A stretch of DNA of 64,000 bases, taken from the NCBI RefSeq assembly GCF_042466665.1, contig NZ_CP162102.1, forward strand, positions 992,001 through 1,056,000. The letters run 5' to 3'. Positions 31,926 to 40,095 of the stretch are shown here, piece by piece. The number at the start of each line of letters is the position of its first letter. Position 1 is the first letter of the stretch. Position numbers and translations under genes: made by a program. The notes beneath the pieces are model-generated. The model did not search any database and was not told the DNA's origin. It saw only the letters and a list, made by a program, of their open reading frames with translations. Source of the DNA: Peterkaempfera podocarpi. GTDB lineage: Bacteria > Actinomycetota > Actinomycetes > Streptomycetales > Streptomycetaceae.

Positions 31926-33707
31926 GTGATCGACACATCTCTCGTCTCCGGGCCGCGCACCACCACGCGACCTGCCCGGACCCCGCACCGACGGATCAGC
32001 GCACTGCACCGCCGCGCTGCCGGAGCGCTGCGCGCGCTGCCCTGGATCGGGTTCGCCGCCGTGCTGCTGCTTCCGGTCGGCGGCTTCCTGCTGGTCGCGG
32101 TGAGCCCGCGGCTGCTCGGGCAGGGCGACGCGTGGTTCACCTGGTCGCCGTTCCAGCGTGTCCTCAGCGGGTGGACCGCCCACGCGCTGCTCGACACCCT
32201 GCTGGTCGGGCTGGGGGCAGCCCTGCTGGCCACCGTCGTCGCGCTGGCGCTGTCCTGGCTCACCGAGCGCACCACACTCGCGGGAAGGGGGCTGTGGCGG
32301 CTGCTGCTGTGGGCCCTGCTGCTGGCCCCCTCCTATCTGGAGTCGCTCGGGTGGACCTGGCTCGTCGAACCACAGGGCGTGCTGTCGCGGGTGACAGGCC
32401 ACGACCCCGCTGCGCTGCGTGCCGTGGTCTTCGGGCCGACCGGAGTGATCTGGGTGCTGGCCTCCCGGGGCGTGCCCTTTGCCTACCTGGCCGTGTCCGC
32501 GCTGCTGCGGGGCATGGGCCGGGAGTTCGAGGACGCGGCGCGGACCCACGGGGCCGGGCGGCTGGCGAGCTTCCGGGTGCTGCTCCCCATCCTGGCACCG
32601 GGGCTTTGGGCCGCGCTGGCGATCGTGTTCGCCGAGTCCGTCAGTGACTTCGGAGTGGCCGCGACCCTCGCCTCCCAGGGAGGCTTCCCGCTGCTCACCG
32701 GTGCGATGGAGCAGGCGATCGGCACATTCCCCGCCGACTTCCCGCTCGCGTCGGCGATGGGCTGGCTGCTGCTCACCTTGGTTGCGCTCGCCCTGCTCGC
32801 CCAGCGGCGCTCGATGCGCGGCCGGAGCTTCCAGATCCTTTCCGGGCGCACCCGACCCGCGCGGCGTACCCGGCTCAGCCCCGGTGGCCAACTTGCCACG
32901 CTGACCGGAGTCGCCGGGTTCTTCCTGCTCGCCCTGGGGGTGCCGGCGTTCGGCGCCGCCGCCGCGTCCCTGCTGCCGTCAGGCGGGAAGGTCACCTCGG
33001 CCGCGCTCGGGCTCGGCAACTTCCGCCATGTGCTGCACTCCGCCGGGATGCTGTCCGCCCTCGCCCTGTCGGCCCGCCTCGCCACGATCACCGCATGCGC
33101 GGCCGTCGTGCTGGGCGCGGTCGCGGGCCGGGCGCTGGCCCGCAGCGGCGGCGGTCGCACCGGCCGCGTCCTGGACGCGCTGCTGCTCGCCGCCATCGCA
33201 CTGCCCAGCGTGCTCCTCGCCAGCGGCTACATCTTCACCTACAACCTGCCGATCTCCTCCGACCTCGGCATCGACCTGTACGGCACCACGACCTTGCTGG
33301 TGCTGGGATATCTGGCCGGTGCCCTTCCCTCGTCCGCGCGCCTGCTGTCGGGTTCCCTCGGGCAGGTCAGCGACCAGCTGCTGTGGGCTGCCCGCACCCA
33401 TGGACGGCCTGCCGCCTCGGCCTGGACCGGCGCGGTACTGCCGCTCGTCGCGGGTTCCCTGGTGTGGACCTGGCTGATCGCGTTCTGCGGCACCCTGCTG
33501 GAGCTCCCGATCTCACAACTGCTGGCCCCGCCGGGCCAGGAGCCCCTGTCCGTCGCCATCACGCACCAGCTCCAGGGCTACGACCTCGGTGCAGGCGCGG
33601 CGATGACCGTCCTGGTCGTCGTTGCGACCGTGGTGCTGATCGCCCTCGCCCTGGGAGCCCTGCGGCTCCTGCTTCCTGCAGCCCGCCGCATGGAGGCCGT
33701 GGCATGA
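31926..33707 (+). CDS. ABC transporter permease, FbpB-type (two fused halves)
   Basis: A 593-residue inner-membrane permease with about 12 hydrophobic segments, i.e. two BPD_transp_1 halves in one chain, as in ferric-iron and related importers. EAA-type loops occur in both halves: MGREFEDAARTHGAGRLASF near 200 and a partner with QVSDQLLWAARTHGRPA near 480. GTG 31926 follows the binding-protein stop by 3 bp and the gene's stop overlaps the ATPase start by ATGA, so the three are translated from one message. It forms the membrane channel used by both neighbours. Confidence 0.9.
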   Translation: MIDTSLVSGPRTTTRPARTPHRRISALHRRAAGALRALPWIGFAAVLLLPVGGFLLVAVSPRLLGQGDAWFTWSPFQRVLSGWTAHALLDTLLVGLGAALLATVVALALSWLTERTTLAGRGLWRLLLWALLLAPSYLESLGWTWLVEPQGVLSRVTGHDPAALRAVVFGPTGVIWVLASRGVPFAYLAVSALLRGMGREFEDAARTHGAGRLASFRVLLPILAPGLWAALAIVFAESVSDFGVAATLASQGGFPLLTGAMEQAIGTFPADFPLASAMGWLLLTLVALALLAQRRSMRGRSFQILSGRTRPARRTRLSPGGQLATLTGVAGFFLLALGVPAFGAAAASLLPSGGKVTSAALGLGNFRHVLHSAGMLSALALSARLATITACAAVVLGAVAGRALARSGGGRTGRVLDALLLAAIALPSVLLASGYIFTYNLPISSDLGIDLYGTTTLLVLGYLAGALPSSARLLSGSLGQVSDQLLWAARTHGRPAASAWTGAVLPLVAGSLVWTWLIAFCGTLLELPISQLLAPPGQEPLSVAITHQLQGYDLGAGAAMTVLVVVATVVLIALALGALRLLLPAARRMEAVA

Positions 33708-34555
33708 CCGACCAGCTAGCCGTCGAGCGACTGAGCAAGTCCTTCGGTCCCACCCGGGTTCTGGACGAGGTGTCGTTCTCCGTGGCACCCGGCCGCTTCC
33801 TGGTGCTGCTCGGACCCTCCGGCTCCGGCAAGACCACGCTCCTGCGCTGCCTGGCGGGGATCGAGCGCTCCGACGGCGGCACCGTCTCCTTCGGTACCCG
33901 GGTCCTCGCCGACGGCCGCTCACACCTGGCCCCGGACCGCCGCGACCTGGCCATGGTCTTCCAGGACTACGCCCTATGGCCGCACATGACCGCGGCGGGC
34001 AACACCTCCTACGCGCTGCGGCGACGCAGGCTGTCCCGTGCGGAGTCGGACCGCCGCGTCCAGGAGGTGCTCGCGCGGGTCGGCCTGGCCGATCATGCAG
34101 ACCGCTACCCCCACCAGCTCTCCGGCGGACAGCAGCAGCGGGTCGCACTCGCCCGCGCCCTGGTCGCCGAACCCGGCCTCCTGCTCTTCGACGAGCCGCT
34201 CTCCAACCTCGATGCCGACCTGCGTGAACGCCTTCGGGTGCAGATATCCACGCTCACCCGGGACAGCGGCGCCACGGCCGTCTACATCACCCATGACCAG
34301 TCGGAGGCCTTCGCCCTGGCCGACGAGGTCGGTGTGCTGGAGAACGGACGCCTCGTCCAGCTCGGCACACCGGAGAGCGTCTACCACCGGCCCGCAACCC
34401 CGTTCGTCGCGCGCTTCACCGGCCTCGCCGGTGAGCTGAGCGGTCTCGTGGACGGCCAGGCACAGTCGGGCCGGGGCCTCGTCCGTACGGACGCCGGGGC
34501 CCTTCTCACGACGCGGCCGCTCCCATCGGCGACGGGAGCAGGGTCCAGGTCCTGA
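33704..34555 (+). CDS. ABC transporter ATPase, frameshifted before the TOBE domain
   Basis: The 283-codon reading frame has a complete ATPase domain: Walker A GPSGSGKTT (38-46), Q-loop QDYALWPH, signature LSGGQQQRVALARAL, Walker B LLLFDEPLSNLD and switch His in YITHDQSEA. At about residue 270 it turns into ATGAGSRS and stops. Adding one base in the C run at 34522-34524 restores LPIGDGSRVQVLIRPAAVAL, continuing as a TOBE-like domain to the TGA at 34855-34857 with FVEIS at the end. The frameshift removes the regulatory C-terminal domain. It is either a real mutation, a polymorphic tract or a read error. Core ATPase activity could survive. Its start overlaps the permease stop. Confidence 0.88.
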   Translation: MTDQLAVERLSKSFGPTRVLDEVSFSVAPGRFLVLLGPSGSGKTTLLRCLAGIERSDGGTVSFGTRVLADGRSHLAPDRRDLAMVFQDYALWPHMTAAGNTSYALRRRRLSRAESDRRVQEVLARVGLADHADRYPHQLSGGQQQRVALARALVAEPGLLLFDEPLSNLDADLRERLRVQISTLTRDSGATAVYITHDQSEAFALADEVGVLENGRLVQLGTPESVYHRPATPFVARFTGLAGELSGLVDGQAQSGRGLVRTDAGALLTTRPLPSATGAGSRS

Positions 34556-34857
34556 TCCGTCCGGCCGCCGTCGCCCTGTGCACCTCGGACGACGACGCCG
34601 GGGAGCTCCAACCGGGGCAGAGCCTGACGGGCACGGTCACCGACACCGCCTACCGCGGTCGTGGGTACGACCACGTGGTCGAACTGCCCGACGGAACACC
34701 CCTGACCGGTGTATTCGACAAGCAGCCCCACCCCCGCGGAACCCCTGTCCGAGTCACCCTGGACCCGGACGGCTGTTTCGCCTACCCCGCGGCACCGCCA
34801 CAGGCCGACGCCGCCGCCTCTTTCCCGCTCAACCGCCCATTCGTGGAGATCTCATGA
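34521..34857 (+). pseudogene. Out-of-frame TOBE domain of the ABC ATPase
   Basis: In the +2 frame relative to the ATPase this encodes VQVLIRPAAVAL, then SLTGTVTDTAYRGRGYDHVV and ELPDGTPLTGVFD, the beta-strand pattern of TOBE_2 domains that cap FbpC-type ATPases. It has no start or ribosome site of its own, so it is the detached C-terminus of the preceding gene. Confidence 0.7.
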
Positions 34858-34901
34858 GCACCAGTCAATTTCCGATCCCGACATCCGGAGGTGGCCGGTG
34901 A
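34854..34901 (+). CDS. Possible 15-codon leader peptide
   Basis: ATG 34854 overlaps the TOBE-frame stop and opens MSTSQFPIPTSGGGR, whose TGA (34899-34901) overlaps the GTG start of the next gene. It may couple translation between the genes, or be a chance frame; nothing in the peptide is conserved to my knowledge. Confidence 0.25.
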   Translation: MSTSQFPIPTSGGGR

Positions 34902-35671
34902 CGACCTTTGTACTCTTCATCACCGTCCTGCTCGCATGTGCGGTGGAAGCCGTCGAGGCGCTGACCATCGTGCTGGCGGCCGGCACCAGCCGGAACTGGG
35001 GATCGGCATGGCAGGGCACCGTCGCCGCGCTGCTGGCGCTCGCGGCGACCGTCGCCGTGCTGGGACCGGCCGTCGGCCGGATCCCGCTCGATGCGCTGCG
35101 CCTGGTGGTCGGCGCCCTGCTGCTGGTCTTCGGCCTGCAGTGGCTCCGCAAGGCGATCATGCGCGGGTCCGGCTACAAGGCCCTGCACGACGAGACGCAG
35201 GCCTACGCCGAAGAGGTGGCCGCCGCATCCTCCGCCGAGGTGGGCGGGCGCGGCCGCGTCAGGGACTGGTACGCCTTCACGCTGTCCTTCAAGGGCGTGT
35301 TCCTGGAGGGCCTCGAAGTGGCCTTCATCGTGGTCACCTTCGGCAACAACCAGCACAACGTCCCGGTCGCCGTGCTCGGCGCCCTCGTCGCCGTGGCCGT
35401 CGTCGTCATTGCCGGCCTTGCCGTCCGTGCGCCGCTGGCACGGGTCCCCGAGAACACCATGAAGTTCGCCGTCGGGGCCATGCTGACGTCGTTCGGCCTG
35501 TTCTGGGCGGCCGAAGGCGCCGGCGCTGACTGGCCCGGCTCCGACGCCGCACTGCTCGCCATCGTCCCTGCCGTCGCGTTGCTGGCGCTCGGCTGCACCT
35601 CCGCCCTGCGCCGCACCCGGAACACCACGGGCGGCGGCGCACCGGCGCCGACCGAGGGGAGCCTCACATGA
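34898..35671 (+). CDS. COG4280-type membrane protein with Ftr1-like ExxE motifs
   Basis: A 257-residue polytopic membrane protein with about seven hydrophobic segments. GTG 34898 is set by ggagg at 34887-34891. Segment 1 carries EAVEALTIVLAAG and a later segment carries FLEGLEVAFIVVTFG. Both are ExxE-type sequences resembling the REGLE/ExxE iron-ligand motifs of Ftr1/EfeU permeases, one in each half of the protein. Between them is a cytoplasmic charged loop (DETQAYAEEVAAAS). The family (COG4280) is uncharacterised. Here it is encoded behind an FbpABC-like importer, so a role in metal, especially iron, movement is inferred from motif plus context. A 71-residue membrane protein follows with overlapping codons. 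Confidence 0.75.
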   Translation: MTTFVLFITVLLACAVEAVEALTIVLAAGTSRNWGSAWQGTVAALLALAATVAVLGPAVGRIPLDALRLVVGALLLVFGLQWLRKAIMRGSGYKALHDETQAYAEEVAAASSAEVGGRGRVRDWYAFTLSFKGVFLEGLEVAFIVVTFGNNQHNVPVAVLGALVAVAVVVIAGLAVRAPLARVPENTMKFAVGAMLTSFGLFWAAEGAGADWPGSDAALLAIVPAVALLALGCTSALRRTRNTTGGGAPAPTEGSLT

Positions 35672-35883
35672 ACGTCCTCGCCGCCCTGCGGTCCTTTGCC
35701 CGCTTCTGGTACGACTTCATCGTCGGCGACGACTGGCGCGTCGCCCTCGGCGTCGCCCTCGCCCTGGCCGCCACCTGGGGCCTGACCCGCGGCGGGGTCA
35801 ATGCCTGGTGGCTGCCCGCGATCGCGGTCGTGGCCCTGCTGGGCCTCTCCCTGGCGCGCGTCGTCAAGGCGGCTCGCCGGTAA
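35668..35883 (+). CDS. Small two-segment membrane protein
   Basis: A 71-residue protein with two hydrophobic segments (about 23-38, VALGVALALAATWGL, and 47-63, WWLPAIAVVALLGLSLA) and a basic C-terminus. ATG 35668 overlaps the stop of the COG4280-type gene (ATGA), so the two are translationally coupled and the product probably works with it. The family is not recognised beyond similarity to small proteins located next to COG4280 genes. Confidence 0.75.
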   Translation: MNVLAALRSFARFWYDFIVGDDWRVALGVALALAATWGLTRGGVNAWWLPAIAVVALLGLSLARVVKAARR

Positions 35884-35898
35884 CGGCCGGGCTCTGCC

Positions 35899-35934
35899 GG
35901 AGGGGGTCGGCCCTGTCAGTGGCCGTCCCCCTCC
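35899..35934. terminator. Bidirectional terminator hairpin
   Basis: ggagggggtcggcc (35899-35912) pairs with ggccgtccccctcc (35921-35934) with one mismatch around an 8-base loop. It follows the iron-type operon on the plus strand and contains the stop codon of the convergent ChrB-like gene, serving both. Confidence 0.75.
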
Positions 35935-36485
35935 TCCGCGTAGACACGGGCCGCGTACTCGTCCAGTACCTGCGCGCACCGCTCCAGCGCCGCCACCGCG
36001 GACGCCTTGCCCGAGGCGCCGAGCACGTCCCGCGCCTCCACCTTCGCGAACCAATTACGCAGCTTCACCAGGTCCTCGTCGTTCTCCTCCAACTCGGCGT
36101 AGGTGAAGTGCTCCGCCCGGTACTCCTTTTCGATCTGCCGCAGGAAGTCCTCGCAGCGATCCACGATCTCCTCGTACTCGTCGTCGCGGGCCGCGTTGAA
36201 CGCGTCCTCGATCTCGGACCCACCGCCGAGCACCGACGACTCCAGCAGCGACGCGCTCCCGCCCATCTCCACGATCTCGTTCCGCAGCAGCCGCAACGCG
36301 CGCTCCCCGGACGGGCCCACCGGCAGCGCGGCCACGGAGTTCTGCAGGTAGATCGCTCCCAGCCCCTTGATCTTCCGCCACACACCTGCACGCAACCGCG
36401 TCGGCTCCGCCGGGATCTTGTAGACCAGCACCAACCACCGCACACCCCCGGACTGCGGCTCAGCGCCACCACGTCCCACCGTCAT
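35916..36485 (-). CDS. ChrB N-terminal-domain protein, chromate-resistance related
   Basis: A 189-residue soluble protein. The start at 36485 is set by gagagg directly upstream. The N-terminal half, VRWLVLVYKIPAEPTRLRAG through WRKIKGLGAIYLQNSVAALP and LRLLRNEIVEMGG, matches the ChrB N-terminal domain. The C-terminal half is a charged helical region with EYEEIVDRCEDFLRQIEKEY. Full-length ChrB proteins are chromate-responsive regulators with an extra C-terminal domain; this one has only the N-terminal domain. No ChrA transporter is nearby, so chromate involvement is by homology only. Confidence 0.8.
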   Translation of the reverse strand: MTVGRGGAEPQSGGVRWLVLVYKIPAEPTRLRAGVWRKIKGLGAIYLQNSVAALPVGPSGERALRLLRNEIVEMGGSASLLESSVLGGGSEIEDAFNAARDDEYEEIVDRCEDFLRQIEKEYRAEHFTYAELEENDEDLVKLRNWFAKVEARDVLGASGKASAVAALERCAQVLDEYAARVYAEEGDGH

Positions 36486-36523
36486 TCCTCTCCCTGGTCC
36501 CTCTTCCCAGTCGGCCACCGGAC

Positions 36524-36830
36524 GTGACCGCTATCCGAGGCAGCCTATCCGCACCTGTGCGGCGTCAGAAGCTGCACACATATGCTGAGCTGGGATTTCA
36601 TCCGACGTTACGGGACTGGTTGAACACCCATGCCTCCGGCGCAATGCGCAAGCGGCGCAACGAACGGGACCGCCTGACGGTGTTCCGACTGCCGGCCCAC
36701 ACACCGGAGCCGAACCCGGTCGAAGGATTGCGGACCACGCTGAGCGCAGCCTGGCCGGCATCGCCTCGGCGGCACTCAACTGACCCGAGGCCGTCGTCCG
36801 TCCCCGGCTCGACAGACCAGGCGGTCAGCC
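36524..36830 (+). pseudogene. IS630-type transposase remnant
   Basis: The translation includes RDRLTVFRLPAHTPEPNPVE, the conserved stretch around the last catalytic residue of IS630-family transposases (normally W..L.LPxYxPxLNPxE), preceded by LRDWLNTHASGAMRKRR. The first catalytic Asp region is missing and the frame drifts after LRTTLSAAWP, so it is dead. Confidence 0.7.
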
Positions 36831-37167
36831 TCCCTGTTGAGGTCACCGTCCAGAGGGTCGGCCACGCCAGAACGCTCCGGCCACCTGTCCATCGTCGAGC
36901 GGGCGGCCACGTAACGCCTGCCCCGAGCGCGTCCGCAGACCCGAACCCGATCCGCGCTGCTCCCCCAAAGCCGTCGACCAGTCAGTCCGCTGTTGGTAGG
37001 ACACCCTCGGCATGGACCACATCCAGTCTTGCCTCAGCCGCAGCCGGGATGACGAAGTCGCCCAGCCGCAAACGATGTTCACTGAAGTGTTAGATGGTAT
37101 TTGTGTCAACTGTTAGCTCAACTGCTTAACGTGCGTTGACCACTCTTCCCGTGGAAGGACATCGCAC
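36831..37167. other. Intergenic, promoter region of the phosphoesterase gene
   Basis: No gene is supported. The last 90 bases are AT-richer, with direct repeats TGTTAG (37088-37093, 37111-37116) and CAACTG (37107-37112, 37119-37124) that may be regulator half-sites. Their spacing (23 and 12 bp) is not the 11-bp period of PhoP boxes. Confidence 0.4.
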
Positions 37168-38331
37168 ATGAAGCGCGCCGCCAAGATCTCCGCCGCAGCT
37201 GCCGGCCTGGCCGTCCTCACGGCCACCGGCACAGCCGTGGCCTCCGCCCACCAGGGCGACAACGACTGGCCCTATGCCCACCAGAGCACGGCGTCGTACA
37301 CCCTGGCAGCTGTCGGCGACATCTCTTGCGAGCCCGACGACGACGAGAACGCCGCCACCCCGGCATCGCTCAAGTGCGGCAGCCCCACTCTGGGCGGCAT
37401 GAGCGCCGAATTCGCCACCGCGAAGCAGGCCAGGGACATGCACCCCAACGCTGTGGCACTGCTGGGCGACGAGCAGTACCAGGTCGGCAAGCTGACCGAC
37501 TTCGAAAAGTCCTTCGAGCAGGCATGGGGCGGCCTGAAGATGCTCGAGCGCCCGGCGCCGGGCAACCACGAGTACTACCCGTACGCCAAGAAGGGCGACA
37601 ACGAGGCCGGGCAGAACGGCGCCGGCTACTTCGGCTACTTCAACGGCCACGACCAGGCCGGCACGCCGGAAACCCAGGGCCAGGCCGGCGACGACACCGC
37701 CGACAACCAGGGGTGGTACTCCTACGACCTCGGCAACTGGCACATCATCTCGCTCAACGCCGAGTGCGACTCCGACGCGTTCAACCACGACTGCTCCACG
37801 ACGGACAACGGCCTCCTCGCCCAGGAGACCCGGTGGCTCTCGCAGGACCTGGCCGCCAACACGCATCACTGCACGATCGCCTACTGGCACCAGGCGACCT
37901 TCAGCGCCACGACGGCATCGACCGCCACAGTGCCCGCGTCCGCGCCGGGTGCCGGCGGCATCGAAGGTGCAGCGACCGACGCATGGTGGAAGGCCCTCTA
38001 CAAGAACCACGCCACGCTCGTCCTCAACGGCCACGAGCACGCCTACGCCCGACTGCGCCCGATGAACCCGGACGGCCAGTACGACGCCAAGAACGGTATC
38101 CCGGAGTTCATCGTCGGCTCCGGTGGCGAGGCCCTCGACACCCTCGCCGGCACACCGGGCAACTACGACAACCCCAACGTGGTCACCGCCCAGGCCAGCG
38201 CCTTCGGCGTCATGAAGCTCACCCTCAAGCCCCACAGCTACAGCTGGGACTACAAGCCCGCCCTGCCCGGCCCCGGCTTCGACTCCACGGCGCTGCAGTA
38301 CAGCGACTCCGGTAGCGGCACCTGCAACTGA
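37168..38331 (+). CDS. Secreted metallophosphoesterase
   Basis: A 387-residue secreted enzyme. The signal peptide (about 1-28) ends near TAVASA-HQG. The calcineurin-like core has AAVGDISC (Asp51), ALLGDEQY, APGNHEYY, YWHQATF and LNGHEHAYAR, i.e. the five dimetal-binding blocks, in order. The arrangement with the long inserted loop resembles purple-acid-phosphatase-like or cell-wall phosphoesterase members of actinomycetes. It probably removes phosphate from extracellular esters. ggaagg before ATG 37168 is the ribosome site. It stands alone between an IS630 remnant and a gene-poor stretch. Confidence 0.9.
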   Translation: MKRAAKISAAAAGLAVLTATGTAVASAHQGDNDWPYAHQSTASYTLAAVGDISCEPDDDENAATPASLKCGSPTLGGMSAEFATAKQARDMHPNAVALLGDEQYQVGKLTDFEKSFEQAWGGLKMLERPAPGNHEYYPYAKKGDNEAGQNGAGYFGYFNGHDQAGTPETQGQAGDDTADNQGWYSYDLGNWHIISLNAECDSDAFNHDCSTTDNGLLAQETRWLSQDLAANTHHCTIAYWHQATFSATTASTATVPASAPGAGGIEGAATDAWWKALYKNHATLVLNGHEHAYARLRPMNPDGQYDAKNGIPEFIVGSGGEALDTLAGTPGNYDNPNVVTAQASAFGVMKLTLKPHSYSWDYKPALPGPGFDSTALQYSDSGSGTCN

Positions 38332-38770
38332 GGGCCCAACTGGTCGGAGGGGACGAGCTGCTGATTCCCCATGTGGTTCGAGGCTGACTGTGACCGAACG
38401 TGGCCGGCCCACCCAAGGCTGGCCGCGTAGGGCATGCGGATCCGGGTCGAGTCGGGCTCGGCGGCCGCAAGGCCGCCCATGAACAGCTGCCCGACCCGCT
38501 GCGCCTCGCCGAACGACTGTCCCGCCCCGATGGGGCGGCCGCGATCCTCGCAACAGTCACGTCGTCAGACTCGGCACGGCGGCCACCACCCTGCACGGCG
38601 TCAACCACGAACACGCAGCCCAGTCTCGGCAGATGACGCGCCGGCATCCGCAGGTCAACTCTGACTCAGCGCAGGCACCCGGAGCCGGGATCGGCCCTGG
38701 CCACCCCGCGGGTGGAAGACCGTCCGGCGGCCCGGGACATGCAGCCAAGGCTGCCGGTGGAGGTACCGGC

Positions 38771-38798
38771 CCTTGGGCGCGGCATGCTGCGCCCAAGG
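38771..38798. repeat. Perfect inverted repeat in gene-poor DNA
   Basis: 10-bp arms ccttgggcgc/gcgcccaagg with an 8-base loop containing gcatgc. On both sides lies the direct repeat tgccggtgga (left and right of the hairpin). It may be an insertion-element end or a stray terminator; no gene ends next to it. Confidence 0.6.
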
Positions 38799-39078
38799 AT
38801 GCCGGTGGAGCTCTGCCCGACGAGGAGAAAGTGGTGCACTCGGGCCGCACCTGCGGCGCTGCCGGTCCGTAACTGTGGGGCGTCCTCGGCGCAGGTGCTT
38901 GGTGGAGACCCCGACCGCCCAGTGGTCGTGGACGAGGCGGGTTGGGCGGCGGTGAGGCGATGCTGCTCATCACCGCCCCGCGGCGCAGCGTGCGGGCAGG
39001 GGTGTCCAGCGCACCCCGGGCCGCGCTGCACCAAGGGGTCGCTTGGCCGTCCCGGTAGTGATTTTTTCGGCGTGGGCA

Positions 39079-39119
39079 TTGTCGGTTCGGCGGCGCGGCC
39101 CTAGTTTAATTTCTTAACT
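39079..39119 (+). promoter_or_regulatory. Promoter and candidate ROK operator of the chitooligosaccharide locus
   Basis: TTGTCG (39079-39084), 17 bp, TAGTTT (39102-39107) form a promoter 45 bp before the kinase start. An imperfect palindrome, agttTaa-tttc-ttaact (39103-39119), overlaps the -10 box and downstream bases. A repressor bound there would block initiation; the ROK repressor at 50477 is the obvious candidate. Confidence 0.55.
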
Positions 39120-39151
39120 TTACCAGCACTGCCCCGACTTGAGGAGGCGCC

Positions 39152-40069
39152 GTGCTGTCACCGGTTGTCCTGGGGATCGACTTCGGAGGTACCAAGACCG
39201 CGCTGGCAGCGGCCGGGGCGGACGGGGCTCGGCTGGGGTCGGTGACGGTGAGGACACCGGTCGAGCAGGGCGCTGAAGCCGGCCTGCAACGCGCCCTCGG
39301 GGCGGCGCGAGAGCTGCTCGGCGAGGTCGCGGCAGGACAGCGGCCGGCCGCGGTCGGGGTGGCGACGATCGGTGTCCCAAGGGAGGACGGGGTCGAACTG
39401 GCGCCGAACATCCCCGGCTGGAGCGGGCTGGCCCTCCGGCGCGAGCTGCAGCAGGCCTTTCCGGGGGCCGAGATCCGGCTGGCCACCGATGTGAAGGCGG
39501 CCGCGCAGGTCGAGGCCGAGTCGGGGGCCCTGCGCGGCTACGACCCGGGTATCTACCTCAATCTGGGCACCGGCCTCGCGGTGGCGCTGGTGGTCGGCGG
39601 CCGGGTGGTCGGCGGGCACCGCGGAGCGTCCGGAGAAATCGGCTACAACTTGCTGCGCGCGGCCGACGTGGGCCGTCCGGCGGCCGACCGGGTGCCACTC
39701 GAGGACGTGGTCAGCGGGCGCGCGCTGGGTTCCGCCGCCGCGGACCTGCTGCCGGAGGAGCGCGGCGCCGAACAGGTCTTCGCCCGCGCCGCGCACGACC
39801 CGCGGGCCGCCCGGGTGCTGGACCGCTTCCTGACCGAGCTCGCATTCCACCTGGTCAACCTGGCCAACGCGATCGACCCGCAGCGGATCGCCGTCGGCGG
39901 CGGAATGGTCCGCTCCTGGGACGCGCTGCACGGCCGGCTGCGGCAGGCCCTGGACGCCGCCGTGCCGTATCCGCCCCAGCTCGTGCCCGCCGCCTACCCG
40001 TACGACGCGCCGCTGCGCGGCGCGCTCGGACTCGGCCTCTCGGCCGTGCAGCACCGATCCCCCCACTGA
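39152..40069 (+). CDS. ROK-family sugar kinase, probable amino-sugar kinase
   Basis: A 305-residue ROK protein without an HTH. GTG 39152 follows gaggagg at good distance. It has the phosphate-binding GIDFGGTKTALA (7-18), ATDVKAAAQVEA with the catalytic Asp, LNLGTGLAVALV and GASGEIGY, and VGGGMVRSWD near the end. The usual GEIGH has Tyr in place of His and the zinc-binding CxCGxxGC cluster is absent, unlike standard glucokinases. As first gene of the locus with an oligosaccharide importer and glucosaminidases, it most likely phosphorylates glucosamine or N-acetylglucosamine inside the cell; compare the kinase of the csnR-K chitosan operon of Streptomyces. Substrate is inferred. Confidence 0.85.
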   Translation: MLSPVVLGIDFGGTKTALAAAGADGARLGSVTVRTPVEQGAEAGLQRALGAARELLGEVAAGQRPAAVGVATIGVPREDGVELAPNIPGWSGLALRRELQQAFPGAEIRLATDVKAAAQVEAESGALRGYDPGIYLNLGTGLAVALVVGGRVVGGHRGASGEIGYNLLRAADVGRPAADRVPLEDVVSGRALGSAAADLLPEERGAEQVFARAAHDPRAARVLDRFLTELAFHLVNLANAIDPQRIAVGGGMVRSWDALHGRLRQALDAAVPYPPQLVPAAYPYDAPLRGALGLGLSAVQHRSPH

Positions 40070-40095
40070 TCCAGGTCATGAAGGGACAGTCAGCA

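Larger units (their letters stand above)
38332..39151. other. Gene-poor stretch upstream of the chitooligosaccharide locus
   Basis: About 820 bases with no supportable gene. It contains a perfect hairpin (ccttgggcgc at 38771-38780 and its complement at 38789-38798, 8-base loop) flanked by copies of tgccggtgga. The last 50 bases hold the promoter of the ROK kinase gene, annotated separately. Confidence 0.45.

Noticed and set aside
30810..32891. A 693-codon minus-strand frame opposite the ABC binding protein and permease
   Set aside because: Gln/Arg/Gly-rich without motifs; the plus-strand genes have clear families and overlapping codons.
34854..34901. Riboswitch or attenuator peptide before the COG4280-type gene
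   Set aside because: The 15-codon frame has no runs of one amino acid and no hairpin pair; kept only as a low-confidence leader.
37088..37124. PhoP box before the secreted phosphoesterase
   Set aside because: Direct repeats are present, but spacings of 23 and 12 bp and the half-site sequence do not fit the 11-bp GTTCACC pattern.
38633..39104. Genes in the stretch before the ROK kinase
   Set aside because: Several open frames exist on both strands but none has a ribosome site, motif or consistent codon pattern.
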